Source of the DNA: Chrysemys picta bellii | Lineage: Eukaryota; Chordata; Testudines; Emydidae | Reading direction: 5' to 3' | Length of the DNA: 64,000 bases | Assembly: GCF_011386835.1 (NCBI RefSeq) | Contig: NC_088809.1 | Location: 2,737,001 to 2,801,000, forward strand | Shown: piece after piece, positions 23,701 to 35,700 of the stretch | Layout: the number at the start of each line of letters is the position of its first letter | Numbering within the stretch: position 1 is the stretch's first letter | The notes under the pieces: model-generated | Databases searched by the model: none | What the model saw: the letters and a program-made list of their open reading frames with translations, nothing else | Told to the model about the DNA's origin: nothing | Program-made: the position numbers and the translations under genes

Positions 23701-26700
23701 GCCAGATATGCTAGTTGTTTTGTTTTTGAGTGAAGTTATGTAAAAACAAACAAACAATAAACTGTATCTGTAAGTTGCATTTTCATGATAGAGATTGCAC
23801 TACAGTACTTCTATGAGGTGAACTGAAAAATACTATTTCTTTTGTTTATCATTTTTCCAGTGCAAATATTTGTAATAAAAAATAATAGAAAGTGAGCAGT
23901 GTACACTTTGTATTCTGTGTTGTAATAGAAATCAATATATTTGAAAATGTAGAAAAATATCCAAAAAGATTTAATAAATTTCAATTGATATTCTATTGTT
24001 TAACAGTGCGATTAAAACTGCAATTAATTGTCATTAAAAAATTTAATTTTTTTGAGTTAATCGTGTGAGTTAACTGCAATGAATCGGCAGCCCTGATACA
24101 AGCAGATCAATAAATGCTGCCTTGTGAAAAGTATTTCTGGCAACATTGTTTTTCACTTTCTCTTTTTAAATCTTAGATCGTATAAAAGTGGGTCCGGTGT
24201 GAACAATAGAAGAACAGAGCTGTTCCTGAAAGAACACGAGCACCTTCGAAAGTAGGTTTTCTTAAATATGTGGATGAACCATTCTTTTTCTTATGGTAAA
24301 AGAATAAGAACAGCATCTACAGTTACAGTGCCTAGGACAAAGATTACAGGAGCCATTCATCCTCGTGCTTCAGAACATAAAAACCAAGCTCAACTGGGGT
24401 CAGGGAGAAAATCTCCTCCATAATATTCTGCAAGGTGCTAGGACACTACTTGGGTTTAATACTTTCCTCTGCAGCATCCAGCATATGGCGCTACTGAACA
24501 CAGGATAGTTGGCTAAGTAGCCTGTACCAGTATGGCAGTTTCCTTGTGAGTTTAGATGTTTTGTGGCTGAAACTACTAATTAAAGGCCAAATGGAAGAAT
24601 TCTCTCAGGGCAGCAAATGAATTATTTTGTGTTCTGAACACTTCCATTCCTTGGCGATGAGATCGGTTTTGCAGCTACTGTATATCCAGCTAAGTTGTGC
24701 TGTAATTGGAAGAATCTTTCCCTGTGTAACTGCAATCATATTCTAACTGAAATGCTTTGTTTAATGGTTATTTTTTGTTGTTTGCGCTTCCTTCTTATTT
24801 CAGTTTAATGAACATTGGAAGTTGGGCAATTTCTGCTTAGATTTCCCCAAAATAATGATCGGTTTATAATCCTATTGTGTTTTTGCTGATGAAGTGTTGG
24901 ATAGAAGATTTTTAAACAAACAAGATTTACACAGACCAGATTGAAATATATTAGTGGCCAGGTTCTAATGAACAAAGTAAACTCTTTATTGTACGTTATA
25001 TAGGAAAGAACATAGGGTACAAGATTGTTACACTGAGGTCACGTATAAACATTTCTTTGCCACCAGCAATAGCAAATTTTGCTGTTGAAAGTGTTTGTGG
25101 ATATTTTACAAGCTGATTTTGTTGTTGGCTGTGTGCCTCTTCTTACTCTGTGATTTTTATTTAATCCTTTTTTTAAAAACAATCTTTCTGTATTAGCAAT
25201 ACCAGCATATGCCTGTCTGATAGGATGAATGGGCAGTCGTCTTCGTAGTTGATTCTATGGTGTTCCACCTAGAAGCTGACATATATGGAGGGAGGGATAG
25301 CTCAGTGGTTTGAGCATTGGCCTGCTAAACCCAGGGTTGTGAATTCAGTCCTTGAGGGGGCTACTTAGGGATCTGGGGCAAAATCAGTACTTGGTCCTGC
25401 TAGTGAAGGCAGGGGGCTGGACTCGATGACCTTCAAGGTCCCTTCCAGTTCTAAGAGATAGGATATCTCCATTAATTTAAATTTAAATATACAAGGGCTG
25501 TCTCCCAATTGTAAGAAGCAGTGTACTGCTGTACCTGTTTTTCTCAGTACTGTCTATTCTTTGTGGAATATCTTCTACGTAACCACTATATGTGCAAAAA
25601 AACTATTCAGCTTTTGTTCTTTATTCTATTTGCCTTTGGATTTCTGCTCTACTTAATGTCACTAAATCTTTCTTCTTTTGTGTCGATCAGTGTTAGACAT
25701 AGAATGATAACCTGCTTTTCACTTGTCTATGCTAAGTGTGTAGAAAAGACTAAATCCACATACCAGAATTACTAATACCCTTAAATAGATATCAATTTTA
25801 GATGTATTTTTTTAACCAAAACTAAAAAGGCAGCCCAAAGACTTCTCCTTAGTTCTGTTTTTCTCAATCTAACTATGAAGGACTTCATCTATTTATAAAG
25901 TAGATGATCTCTGTTACTCTCCATCCATAGGGAATTGTAGTTTTGAAAGTTTGCCTCAGATACCAAGTTACATGGTCTCAAAGCTCTAGGAACTCAATAA
26001 TTTCAACTGTGTGTGTATGGGGAGTTTGAAACAAGCACATTCAATCTGTTTTTCTCGTTCAAATGAGATCTAACTAATCAGCATGCACACTGGAATTTAT
26101 TCCTCCTTTATGTTTAACACTTTTCTGTCCAAAATGATGCTGTGCTGCCAGGCATGAAAAATGGAAATATGCACAAAAACATTAGGGTGAAAAGGAGCAA
26201 AATCCCACGGAACGGTGTCACAAAGCTGTGGCTCTTTAGGCATTGCCTTTCATTCAGGATGTAGTCATATGGTCTCATGCTCGGAGTCTAACTAACTGAT
26301 CGCCATATTTGGGGTTGGGAAGGAGTTTTCCCCTGGGTCAGATTGGCAGAGACCCTGGGGGGTTTTTGCCTTCCTCTGTAGCATGTGGCACGGATCACTT
26401 GCAGGTTTAAAATAGTGTAAATGGTGAATTCTCTGTAAATTGAAGTCTTTCTTTAAACCGTGATTTGAGGACTTCAGTAACTCAGCCGGAGGTTAGGGGT
26501 CTATTTCAGGAGTGGGTAAGGTTCTGTGGCCTGCAATGTGTAGGAGGTCGGACTAGAAGATGACCATGATGGTCCCTTCTGACCTTAAACTCTATGAGTC
26601 TATATTTGTGTAGAAAAGGCTTGGGTTTCAAAGAAACACAGACTTCTATGACTTAGTATGTTTCCACACCCCAGCCATCGTAAACTATAGGCTGTCACAA

Positions 26701-29700
26701 GGGGGCAGTATTTCATAGGGAAAGTTTTCATCTGTAGGCTGATATCTGTTCCTAAAGATAATTTTGTGTTGTAGCCAAGACTATGTAAAAAGCTTCTACA
26801 GGAAATTAAAAATACAGTTTTTAGATGGGTGATGAAGTATGGGCAGGCCACAGTTTCCCTTGGGATCCCTGGTGGCATTCAGAAATTCACTGGTCTAAAG
26901 CATAAGCTAATGATTTTCCTTTAAGTTGCATCTATTAACCTTTATAATCAAGAATGTTATTGAATTCTACAGAAACAATGCAATAGGTTTAATGTCTTGG
27001 AGGTGAACCCTAATTGAAATTGAGTGCACTGATGATGAACAAGGAGTGCCTATTAGTCTGAATAAACTTTTGTTCCCATATCATAAGGATTAAAAGCAAG
27101 TGTTAAGTAATGTTATAAATTTGTCATTTTCTGGAAAAAAAAATGTAAATTTCCTCTTGCAGTTCCTCTAAAATACACTTCTGATAAGTGCATAGAGAGG
27201 AAATTATCAACAGATCTTTAAATGGCCCGAAAATAGTGCAATGAAGGCACCCATTACATATCTTGTATGTTTCATCGGATGAACATTTTTAGAAATAATC
27301 AGGTCAAGCACCTTACAGAGGTATTGGTTACTTTAATCTTTCCTGGGGCAAAGTTTCATTGTGGTGATTAACTAATGTGGCTCATGACTTTTATTCTTTG
27401 ATAGCAGTCTGATTTCACAGCAAGGATGATCCTTTTCAGAAGGCGGGTCAGAGTATTCCTGTGCCTGTGTGTGTCTACAATGTATAAAATATTAAAGGGT
27501 TCTTCAGGCTTATTTAATAGATCATTTGGAGAAACAGCTGTGCTGCTATTATTTCTCTCTCTCTCTCTCTCTCTCAAAATATGGCCAGTTGACACTCAAC
27601 TAGATATTTTGTTGAGTTGTGATCTCTTACTGTAACAATTCTAAACCTCACATTATCTAATAGAGTTGTTTGCATCTTAAATCTAGTTAATAAAAATGCT
27701 GCTATTTATCTGTTCTCAAAATATACTTGACTAAAAATGAATTTGGTAAACTTCCGTACTTGATAGAATTTTCCCTGGTAGCCATTCATCTTACAGAAGA
27801 TGGTGCCCTTTTCGGTTGATGAAGTACAGGTAGCTTTCTTGCCTGACTTGTGCTTCACTGTAGGCTATTATAATCAGTCAGCCAATGTATAATGCTGAGC
27901 TGAATCATTGTCAGGCTTGTTACTATATTATTTATTTTGAATGAGCCCTCACATTTCTGGAGACTTTCAAAGGTTATATGAAGATGAAATAGCTGTTAGG
28001 GATTCATGTGAAGTATAACTTTTCTTTTATATAGTCACTTAAAAAATGCAGGTTGTCTTACCGCTTTGTGAGATTTTTATTTTCACACATATCCCTAGTG
28101 TGAAATTTACTTGTAGTTGTTCAGAGTAGTTAAACGCAATGCAACAGTCAACACTTAAAATTCCAATTCAAATGGAAATAAATACTTCAACACCTATGTA
28201 GTGATTTCTGCTTACTTTTTCAGAGCAGTTTTTTTTAAGTGTGGAAGAAATTGCTACAGCATATATGGGAAGAGTTGCAACAGCAACCGCTAAATATAAA
28301 TATTAGTTTTAAAACTAAAGCTAACCCTTAGCCCTACAATTAGTTGAAACTATTTGGAACTGGGGAGTTCCAGTCATTCATCCATCACAAGTCAGTTTCT
28401 TCTTATTACCTTCATATAAATTAATACTGTAGTTGCATTAAATAAAATGCTCTTCAAAACATTTTCCAACCAACCCTCCAGCCTTCTAGGCAAAAGAAAA
28501 ACATCTTCAGAAGTAGAGAGAACATCTTCCAGGGACTGAGGGCAAAATGTAAGAAGATTTTTTTAATTAAAACATTAAAAACAAAAATGTATAAAGTAAT
28601 TATATAGAGTGAGAAGTTATTCTAAATGTGTTGGAAACCCAGAGGAAACAATGTCATGGCAGAACATGGAAGGGCACGCTGCAAACTTGAGATAACTCTG
28701 AGGTATGTGCAGAAATGTGGTGTCAGAGCATAAGAAAACTGGCAAGAAATCAAAAGCTTGCAAGATATTCAGAACTTTTCAAGTGAGAATCCTTAGCTCA
28801 AAAGTAGATACTGGCATAGAAAATATTAAAGGATTTCAACATACTTGTCATCAGAGAAAGTAATTAGTGTGATATTACTGCCAAGAAGCTGGCGAATGGT
28901 CCATAGAAACAAGAAGGAGCTAGAAAATTATACCAAATGTGTTTCTGACAAAACTCTGAATTTTGGGATGCTCAGGACCTGCTTGCTGAGGGTGTGCACT
29001 GCAGACAGACTGTGATGCCAGGCCATTTGGTAGAGATAGCTGAAGTGGTTGAATCAACTATGAAGGTGACAGTAAGAGAACTTAAATATTTAAAAAATAA
29101 AATGAAATTGAGAAGGCTGTGGCAGAGCTCCTGAGAAAACATTGGTACTGTAGCTCAGCCTTGTGGAATTCTTGCCAATATGAAGCACCATTTTGACCCT
29201 GTCATTGATATAGTAAATACTTCAGCCTACTGCATGTTTATTTTAAGTCCTGGTAATGGCTGGTTGTAGTAAGAATTGACATGGTTATCCACTGTGTTTA
29301 ACTACCTTCTTCTACAAGGCACAATCAGGAGAGCTGGTGGTTCCCATGGGAGATGCTATGTAACAACCTTTTTGAAGGAGTACTATGTGCTTCTCTCTAA
29401 CCAGTCTCTGTCATATGCCATTATCAGATCCATGGGCTATAGTTCACCCAGCAGAGTCCAGGCTCATCCTTCACCCCTTCTTCTTCTGTATGAGAGGGGA
29501 CTAAAAGGAGACAACGGTAACTCCTGGCAATGTTCTCTTTGCTCTGAAAACATTCCTCAGAAATCACATTGGCAAGTACTAGATCTTTCGGTCTACAGTG
29601 GCATCTGATTGATGGTAGAAACTGGAAGAGAACCAGCAAGAAATGCAATAAATAATTTTTCTGCACTTCAGGGGTGCTGTGAGTGTGGCTGTCTGAGGAC

Positions 29701-32700
29701 TTTGTGGAGGGACACGGAATCTCTTCTATGGTAACTCCTGCTTTGTTTCTAAATTTACCTTTTTTACTCTTTCCCCACAGTGTGAAAATAACCCGCACCG
29801 TGATCATTCTAGGGAGGAGTAGTTGTTCATTGAGGCACTCTGAGACAGGAGCTTGAGCACTCATAGGGATAGCAGTTTGACCATACTACTGATTTCATAC
29901 TGTAGGGCTAAACAGTTGTTGCAGTTTTCTATGGGGGAAACCAACTGCTTCCTTTGCTTTGAGACTGAACGGAAGTAAATGTTAAAGGCAGCGGCTCAAA
30001 ACATTCAGTAATGTGGAAAAAAACCACTCCCAAGTGGCATAAACTATTGAAGCTTGATTTAGTAAAACGCTAATCAGGCACTTGAAGAAATTGCCAGGAA
30101 TGTTCACTCACTGGAATTTCTAAAGCCTCTTCTGTGGATTCAGCTTTTTTTTTTTCCCCAAAATCCAGAGCACTCAAAGGCCTTCATGCAGCATATTAAT
30201 CTGCTACATTTAGTAGTGTAATACATTTGTTATCTCTTCTGGAAAGATGATGTGAGTGCAAAATGGAGAATTGATTTGCTTGGTTATACGTATGTAGATG
30301 AATTGTAAAGGGGAGGAAAGTTCAGAGATGTTTACATACAATAGTTTGGGTGAAAAGAACCCCCTACCCACAGCTGGCTTAAGTTCCTAGAGAATTTTGA
30401 CATCCCAACCATTGTGCGGACTCCCGGCATGCCTGCAGTATGCAAAATTGCTACCAGTGGTGCACAAGTGATTGTGCCATCATGCGGATTGCACTTGCCC
30501 TGTGTAGGGCTGACCAGTGTCGGCTGGTACAAATGCTAGTTTGGCAGTGAGTGCTGGCGTGCATAGTTCAGTTGGTTCTTGCAGTACCATCCCATAGTGC
30601 TGCTGCTCAATCTTCATTGATGACTTTAACAGCACAGAGTGCTGGATGCATGCAACCCTCAGCTCCATTTAGCCTTCCAACTCCTGTTCTGACAGGCTCG
30701 AGAGCAACAGGGTTTCCAAAGACACTGGGGGAATTTGTCTGGTTCTCCACCCTCCAACTGATCCCTTCCTTCACAATTGTGAATTGAAGGAATTCCATTA
30801 TTTCTGTAGCTCCTTTAATTCTAAGCTTTAAAAGGAAATCAGACTTGTAGGTCAAGGGCGGTTTTCCACCTCTCTGGACTGGTAAATGAGTTGTTTGGGG
30901 CTATGGATAGGTTGAGGTAAGAGAGAATCATGTAAAGATCTCAATAGTTGTTAAGGAGGGAAGACCAGAAATTAGGTGAAATATTGTTCTGTTTTTGCGT
31001 TCCCATCTTATGCAGAGGCTCCAAGACTAATAGAGAAATGTGTACGCTTCACTTGTGAAAATTTGCTTCTCTCAGGTTCTCACAGTTAAACAGGCAAGTT
31101 TGTCCCGCTTTTCCTGTTAGTATATTTTTTGGCAAGGTGAGCAAATAAATCATTATCTTTCTCGTAGTACTGTTTTCTGTCAAAAAGAAGCAGCATCCTT
31201 AATGATGAATGGACAGTATTTAACAGTTTAGAAACTGCTGTGAAAGTGCTGTCCTAAGAGGAAAGAGCCCTGTCCGCTCAGCATTTACTTTTGGAAAATG
31301 TAGCACTGGGAAGTTCTACAGTAATTGACCAGGAGTTGTATCCTAAATCAGCAGAGGAGGAGCTAATGTGTTCGTTTAAACTGTCAGTATAGAGTGTGTG
31401 TGAATGTTTTCTTCCTATCACATATCTGCAGTTTATGTGGATTAAATGAATGCTGTTTGCTGACATTGATGGTTGAGTGTAAACCATTTTCTCTATCCTT
31501 TCTCCGACTTCCAAAAATTCATATCGAGAGAGATTTTATTACACACATTGCACTCAGTGAAGAACTAAGTGAAGCACTCCATAGATGTGTTTAAACGTAA
31601 TACATCAGCTCTTGCTGTGATGTATCTGTATTGTCATTTGGGGTCACTGCATCATTGACTTTTGGCTCCGCTGCTTTATTTTCTTTTGAATGTCTGTCCT
31701 TCCCTTTATGCACTGGCTTAGATAAAAGTGCACACCGTTGATAGGTTGTTTTTTTTTTGAGGGTTTTATAAGGCCATATGTATTATTTAATTTTGATATT
31801 TCAGTTCTCCAAGGTCTCAGAATCAGCCACTGTTATCATCTAGCTTGCAAAATAATCTACACTAGAACTAAAAGAGGAGTTTGTGTAACTTAGCTGAGGG
31901 ACACATTCTCCCAAGTGCTCAAAAATCTCTCTGGAGCTAGAGTGACCCTGTGCTAATTGTATCCTGTGGTTGTGGTGGGAACAAAGAAGCCCCAAAACAA
32001 TAGGAGGGAAAGCAGATAGAAGAGGAGTGTGCTCAGTATTCAGAAGGAAGAAGAGGGGGGAATAAGATGTGAATGAAATACAGGGATCTACTCTCACTTC
32101 ATGGTGTTATTAATAAATAATACACAGTGCATAATAATACTTGACTAATTTACAGGGGTGTTTAGGATAAATGAGTTAATGTTTGTACAGTGCTTTAAAC
32201 ACAGCTAAAATACAGAACATGCATCTGACGAAGTGGGCATTCACCCACGAAAGCTTATGCTCCAATACATCAGTTAGTCTTAAAGGTGCCACAGGACTCT
32301 CTATTGCTAAAATACTATGTTAGTGCTAAATATTATTTTATGATTGCTTTCTCAGGTCCCCACAGAACCTGATCCTGATGACCTATTGTTGATCAGTCTG
32401 AAATAGCCACATGCAGTAATGAACAATCTGCATGAAACTAAAGATTTTCAGACTTTTTCATCATGTGGCCAGACCTTGGAGAGATTGTCTTGCAGACCCT
32501 TGCCCTCCCAGGCCTGATCCTAATGGCAATCACAAAACATCATTGTGGGAACTACAGCAGTAGTTTACGTGAAAAAGTCACATTAGGGAAGTACAGTATT
32601 TATGTAGCTTTAACTTTCTTTGATATAAGCTTTTTCCTTTTAGGAAAAATGACCTCCTGCTCATTTAATTTCCCCTCCTGGCCCTTTTTCTTTTTCCTCT

Positions 32701-35700
32701 GTCCCCTTGCTCTTTTGCATGTGTTTCTCCGCTGCTTGCTTCTCCTTTCCCTCTGTATATGCTTAGTCTAAGGGCTGGTCTACACTACCGCAGTAAATCG
32801 ATCTAAGTTATGCCGCTTCAGTTATGTGAATAATGTAACTGAAGTCGACCTAGTTAGATCCACTTACCACGGTGGCTACACTGCGCTGTGTCAATGGGAG
32901 AGTGTCTTCTGTTAACTTCCCTTAGCTTCTCGGGGAGGTGGAGAATGCAAATCAATGGGAGAGTGCTCTCCCATCGATTTAGCGAGTCTTCGTGAGACCC
33001 GCTAAATTGACAGTCGCTGCATTGATTGCAGCAGTACCAATCTAGCGGTGAGTGTAGATATGCCCTTAGCATGCGGCCCAGTCCCTTTGCCTTCTCTTAG
33101 GTAGCAAGACTCCTAATCTGACCCCTCATTCCCACTCAGGCTGTCCCTAGAAGCAGATGGGAAGGAGGCAGAGCCATGAGCCAGCACCAGGTGATTGCAG
33201 GCTCTCTCAACCACAGTTTGAGACGTGCTGAAGTAGGGTGGCGTACATTTGTTTTTTAAAGCTGCTGCTAAGTAAAGTTCTTTAAATTGTGGTTTAATTT
33301 GGAGGCAATATAACCTCATTCAGTTACTGTAACAGTATGAGGCCCATTTATCTTGGTCACGCTGTTGTCCTAGCTTTGATACAGTTTTTTAACCAAAGCA
33401 GCTTCTTATATTGTCATTTTCTTTCCTCATAGATAGTTATGAAGAAATCCGCAAAGACTGAAAGAAACCAGCTGTAGTAAATGCAATTAATTCAGAATAT
33501 TTTCCCGTATAAGTTTCTGATGTGATGTCATTTGATTAGCCACAAACGTACTGTGTGCTTCTAATACAAGGCCACACCACGTTGTCTACTGAACTGGAAG
33601 GCAGACCGTGAGAAGGGATTCAGAAAACTAAGTTAAAACGTCTGTGTGCTGGGCATTAACTACAAGAGGCCGTGTAGCGTTGTTGGGTAGTTTTTTCCCC
33701 AAGTGCAGTTAAATACCATCAGTTTGTGTCTTCCTCTTCCCATGTGCAATTTGAATGACACACATAAATAGCATCCTTTATCCGAGTCAGCCTAATAAAG
33801 GATTATTCATGCTACAACTAACTAATGAGAGAGGCTAAGGCGATTACCTTGGCTTCTGTGTGTCGTAAATGGCCTCTCTAAGCAGAATTTTGAACGTCCA
33901 AAAAGACCAATTTTGGAGAGGACCTTGTGTATATAATCATCTGCATTTATACACTTTCCTCCTCAAGCTATAGACAGCATATTTATGCTTAGTGAATTTA
34001 GACTCTTGAGTCAGAATTTCTTTAGACTCTTCATTTCAGGTGTTAGGCAGGAATCCAAATTGATTCTCACTTTCCCAGTGTTCACAGATGGCACATAGCA
34101 CAAATGAAGATACTGTAGTTCTGAGGTTGCAAATCTTATGAATTTGGGCCAGCTTGCGTGAAGGAGGAGGTAGGAAGCGGCGAGGTGTTCTAGGACGCTT
34201 GTTAAAGCTTATGCTTTTTAAAACTTAGCAAGAATGCGTACATAATTCTTTATTACCATCACTTGACTATTTATTAAGCGCTGCTGGTGTGCCTGGTGCA
34301 GTATAAAATACACATAAGTGGTCCCCTGCTCCATGAGTTTAGTCTGAAAGATAAGACTGGACACAGAAGGGGATTTAGAATAGTAAGTTGACAAACTCAT
34401 ACATAAGTTTGTCTTTTGTTTGGGGGCCTTCAGGGGAGTGATTTAAATGAAGGGAGAGTGGGTGTCTGGTGCACCGAGATTTGCATAGTTTATCTAAAGA
34501 TACATGATAATTGAAAGTGTTTCCAGTTTCTAAACATATTTATCCTTGCTGATTTTATTTTTCTAGGGAATTTCAAACCAGACCATCCTCCAAATTTTCC
34601 TGATTACCCTAATCTGTCACTGTGTCCTTCCTTTAGCTGGGTTTGTGTGTATTGACTCCATGGGCTTCTTTTAAGAGCCTATAAACCATCAGCTGAAGGG
34701 GCTATGTCAGGATGACATGGGCCACTTCTCCTCAAACGGTATGTCTACACTGCAATTAAAAACCCGCAGCTGGTCCATGCTAGCCGACTTGGGCTTTCAG
34801 GGCTCCAGGCTAAGGGGCTGTTGAACTGTGTTGTAGATATTCAGGTTTGGGCTGGAGCCTGAGCTCTAAGACTCTGCGATGTGAGAGGGTCCCAGAGCTT
34901 GGGCTGTAGCCTGAGCCGAAACGTCTACACCACAATTAAACAGCTATTAGCCCAAGCCCCATGAGCCTGTCTTAGCTGGTGTGGGCCAGCAGTGTGTGTC
35001 TGATTGCAGTGTAGACATACTCAAAGGGGCTGCCTCTCCAGCACTCGCAGGTGTATCTCATAATAGTTATCCACAAGGCTGCCAAGCCAGCACAAATATT
35101 ACTTAATAGATGATAAAAGTCATATCTTTCAGAAAAAAGCTTCATAGCTCATATGAATGTAATTCTATAACTATATAAGCCAGTCATTGAAATACTTTGA
35201 GATTTTTGGGAAAGTTCAAAGCTTGCAGGCAGTGGAGAGAGATGCTCTCTTATTATTTATAAATAACTGAAATAAAAGCATATGAACATCAGCCAATCAC
35301 TCCAGCATTTAAAAGCGTTTTCCCCTTTAAAAATGGAGTTTGAGGTTTATTAGAATAAAATTGCCGTCTGATTGGCTTTCATCCCTACATACTTAATATT
35401 GAAGTTTCTTCAAAAACATGAGGATCCAAGAAAGTACCCTTTATAAAGAAAAAGGGTTATTATATAGAACATGCTACTTGTGCCTGACATTGACTTTGCA
35501 TAGAGCTAAATCAATGAGATTTAAGAGGTTAACATGTATTCTTTAATCATTGTAATTAATCACTATGTTTATCTGAAAGCATTAGCTTTCTAAAACCAAA
35601 TTTGTGGTTTCTTTCTAACTGTCTTGTTAGCTGTGTGGATTGGCGATACACTCACGTGCATGATCCTGCCACCAGAGTTGAGGCTCTGTAAGAATGTTAA

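Larger units (their letters stand above)
21830..24176 (+). other. GOSR1: GOSR1 intron 5
   Basis: It contains a 40-bp fragment of a high-copy repeat (22475-22514), a self-complementary dinucleotide tract (23117-23174) and a 797-bp hAT element (23299-24095). No other feature is recognised in 21830-22474 or 22515-23116. Confidence 0.7.

Noticed and set aside
25291..25365. A functional tRNA gene
   Set aside because: A and B boxes are present, but the sequence is a SINE head with a CR1-like tail and no clean cloverleaf.
29276..29864. 110-codon + and 146-codon minus frames
   Set aside because: Opposite-strand overlap in an intron with no family match; probably old repeat sequence.
32445..33240. 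A larger hAT element surrounding the 32769-33068 element
   Set aside because: A cagactttttcatc-like start and a ccacagtttgagacgtgctg end suggest one, but the inverted ends match weakly and no 8-bp duplication was found.
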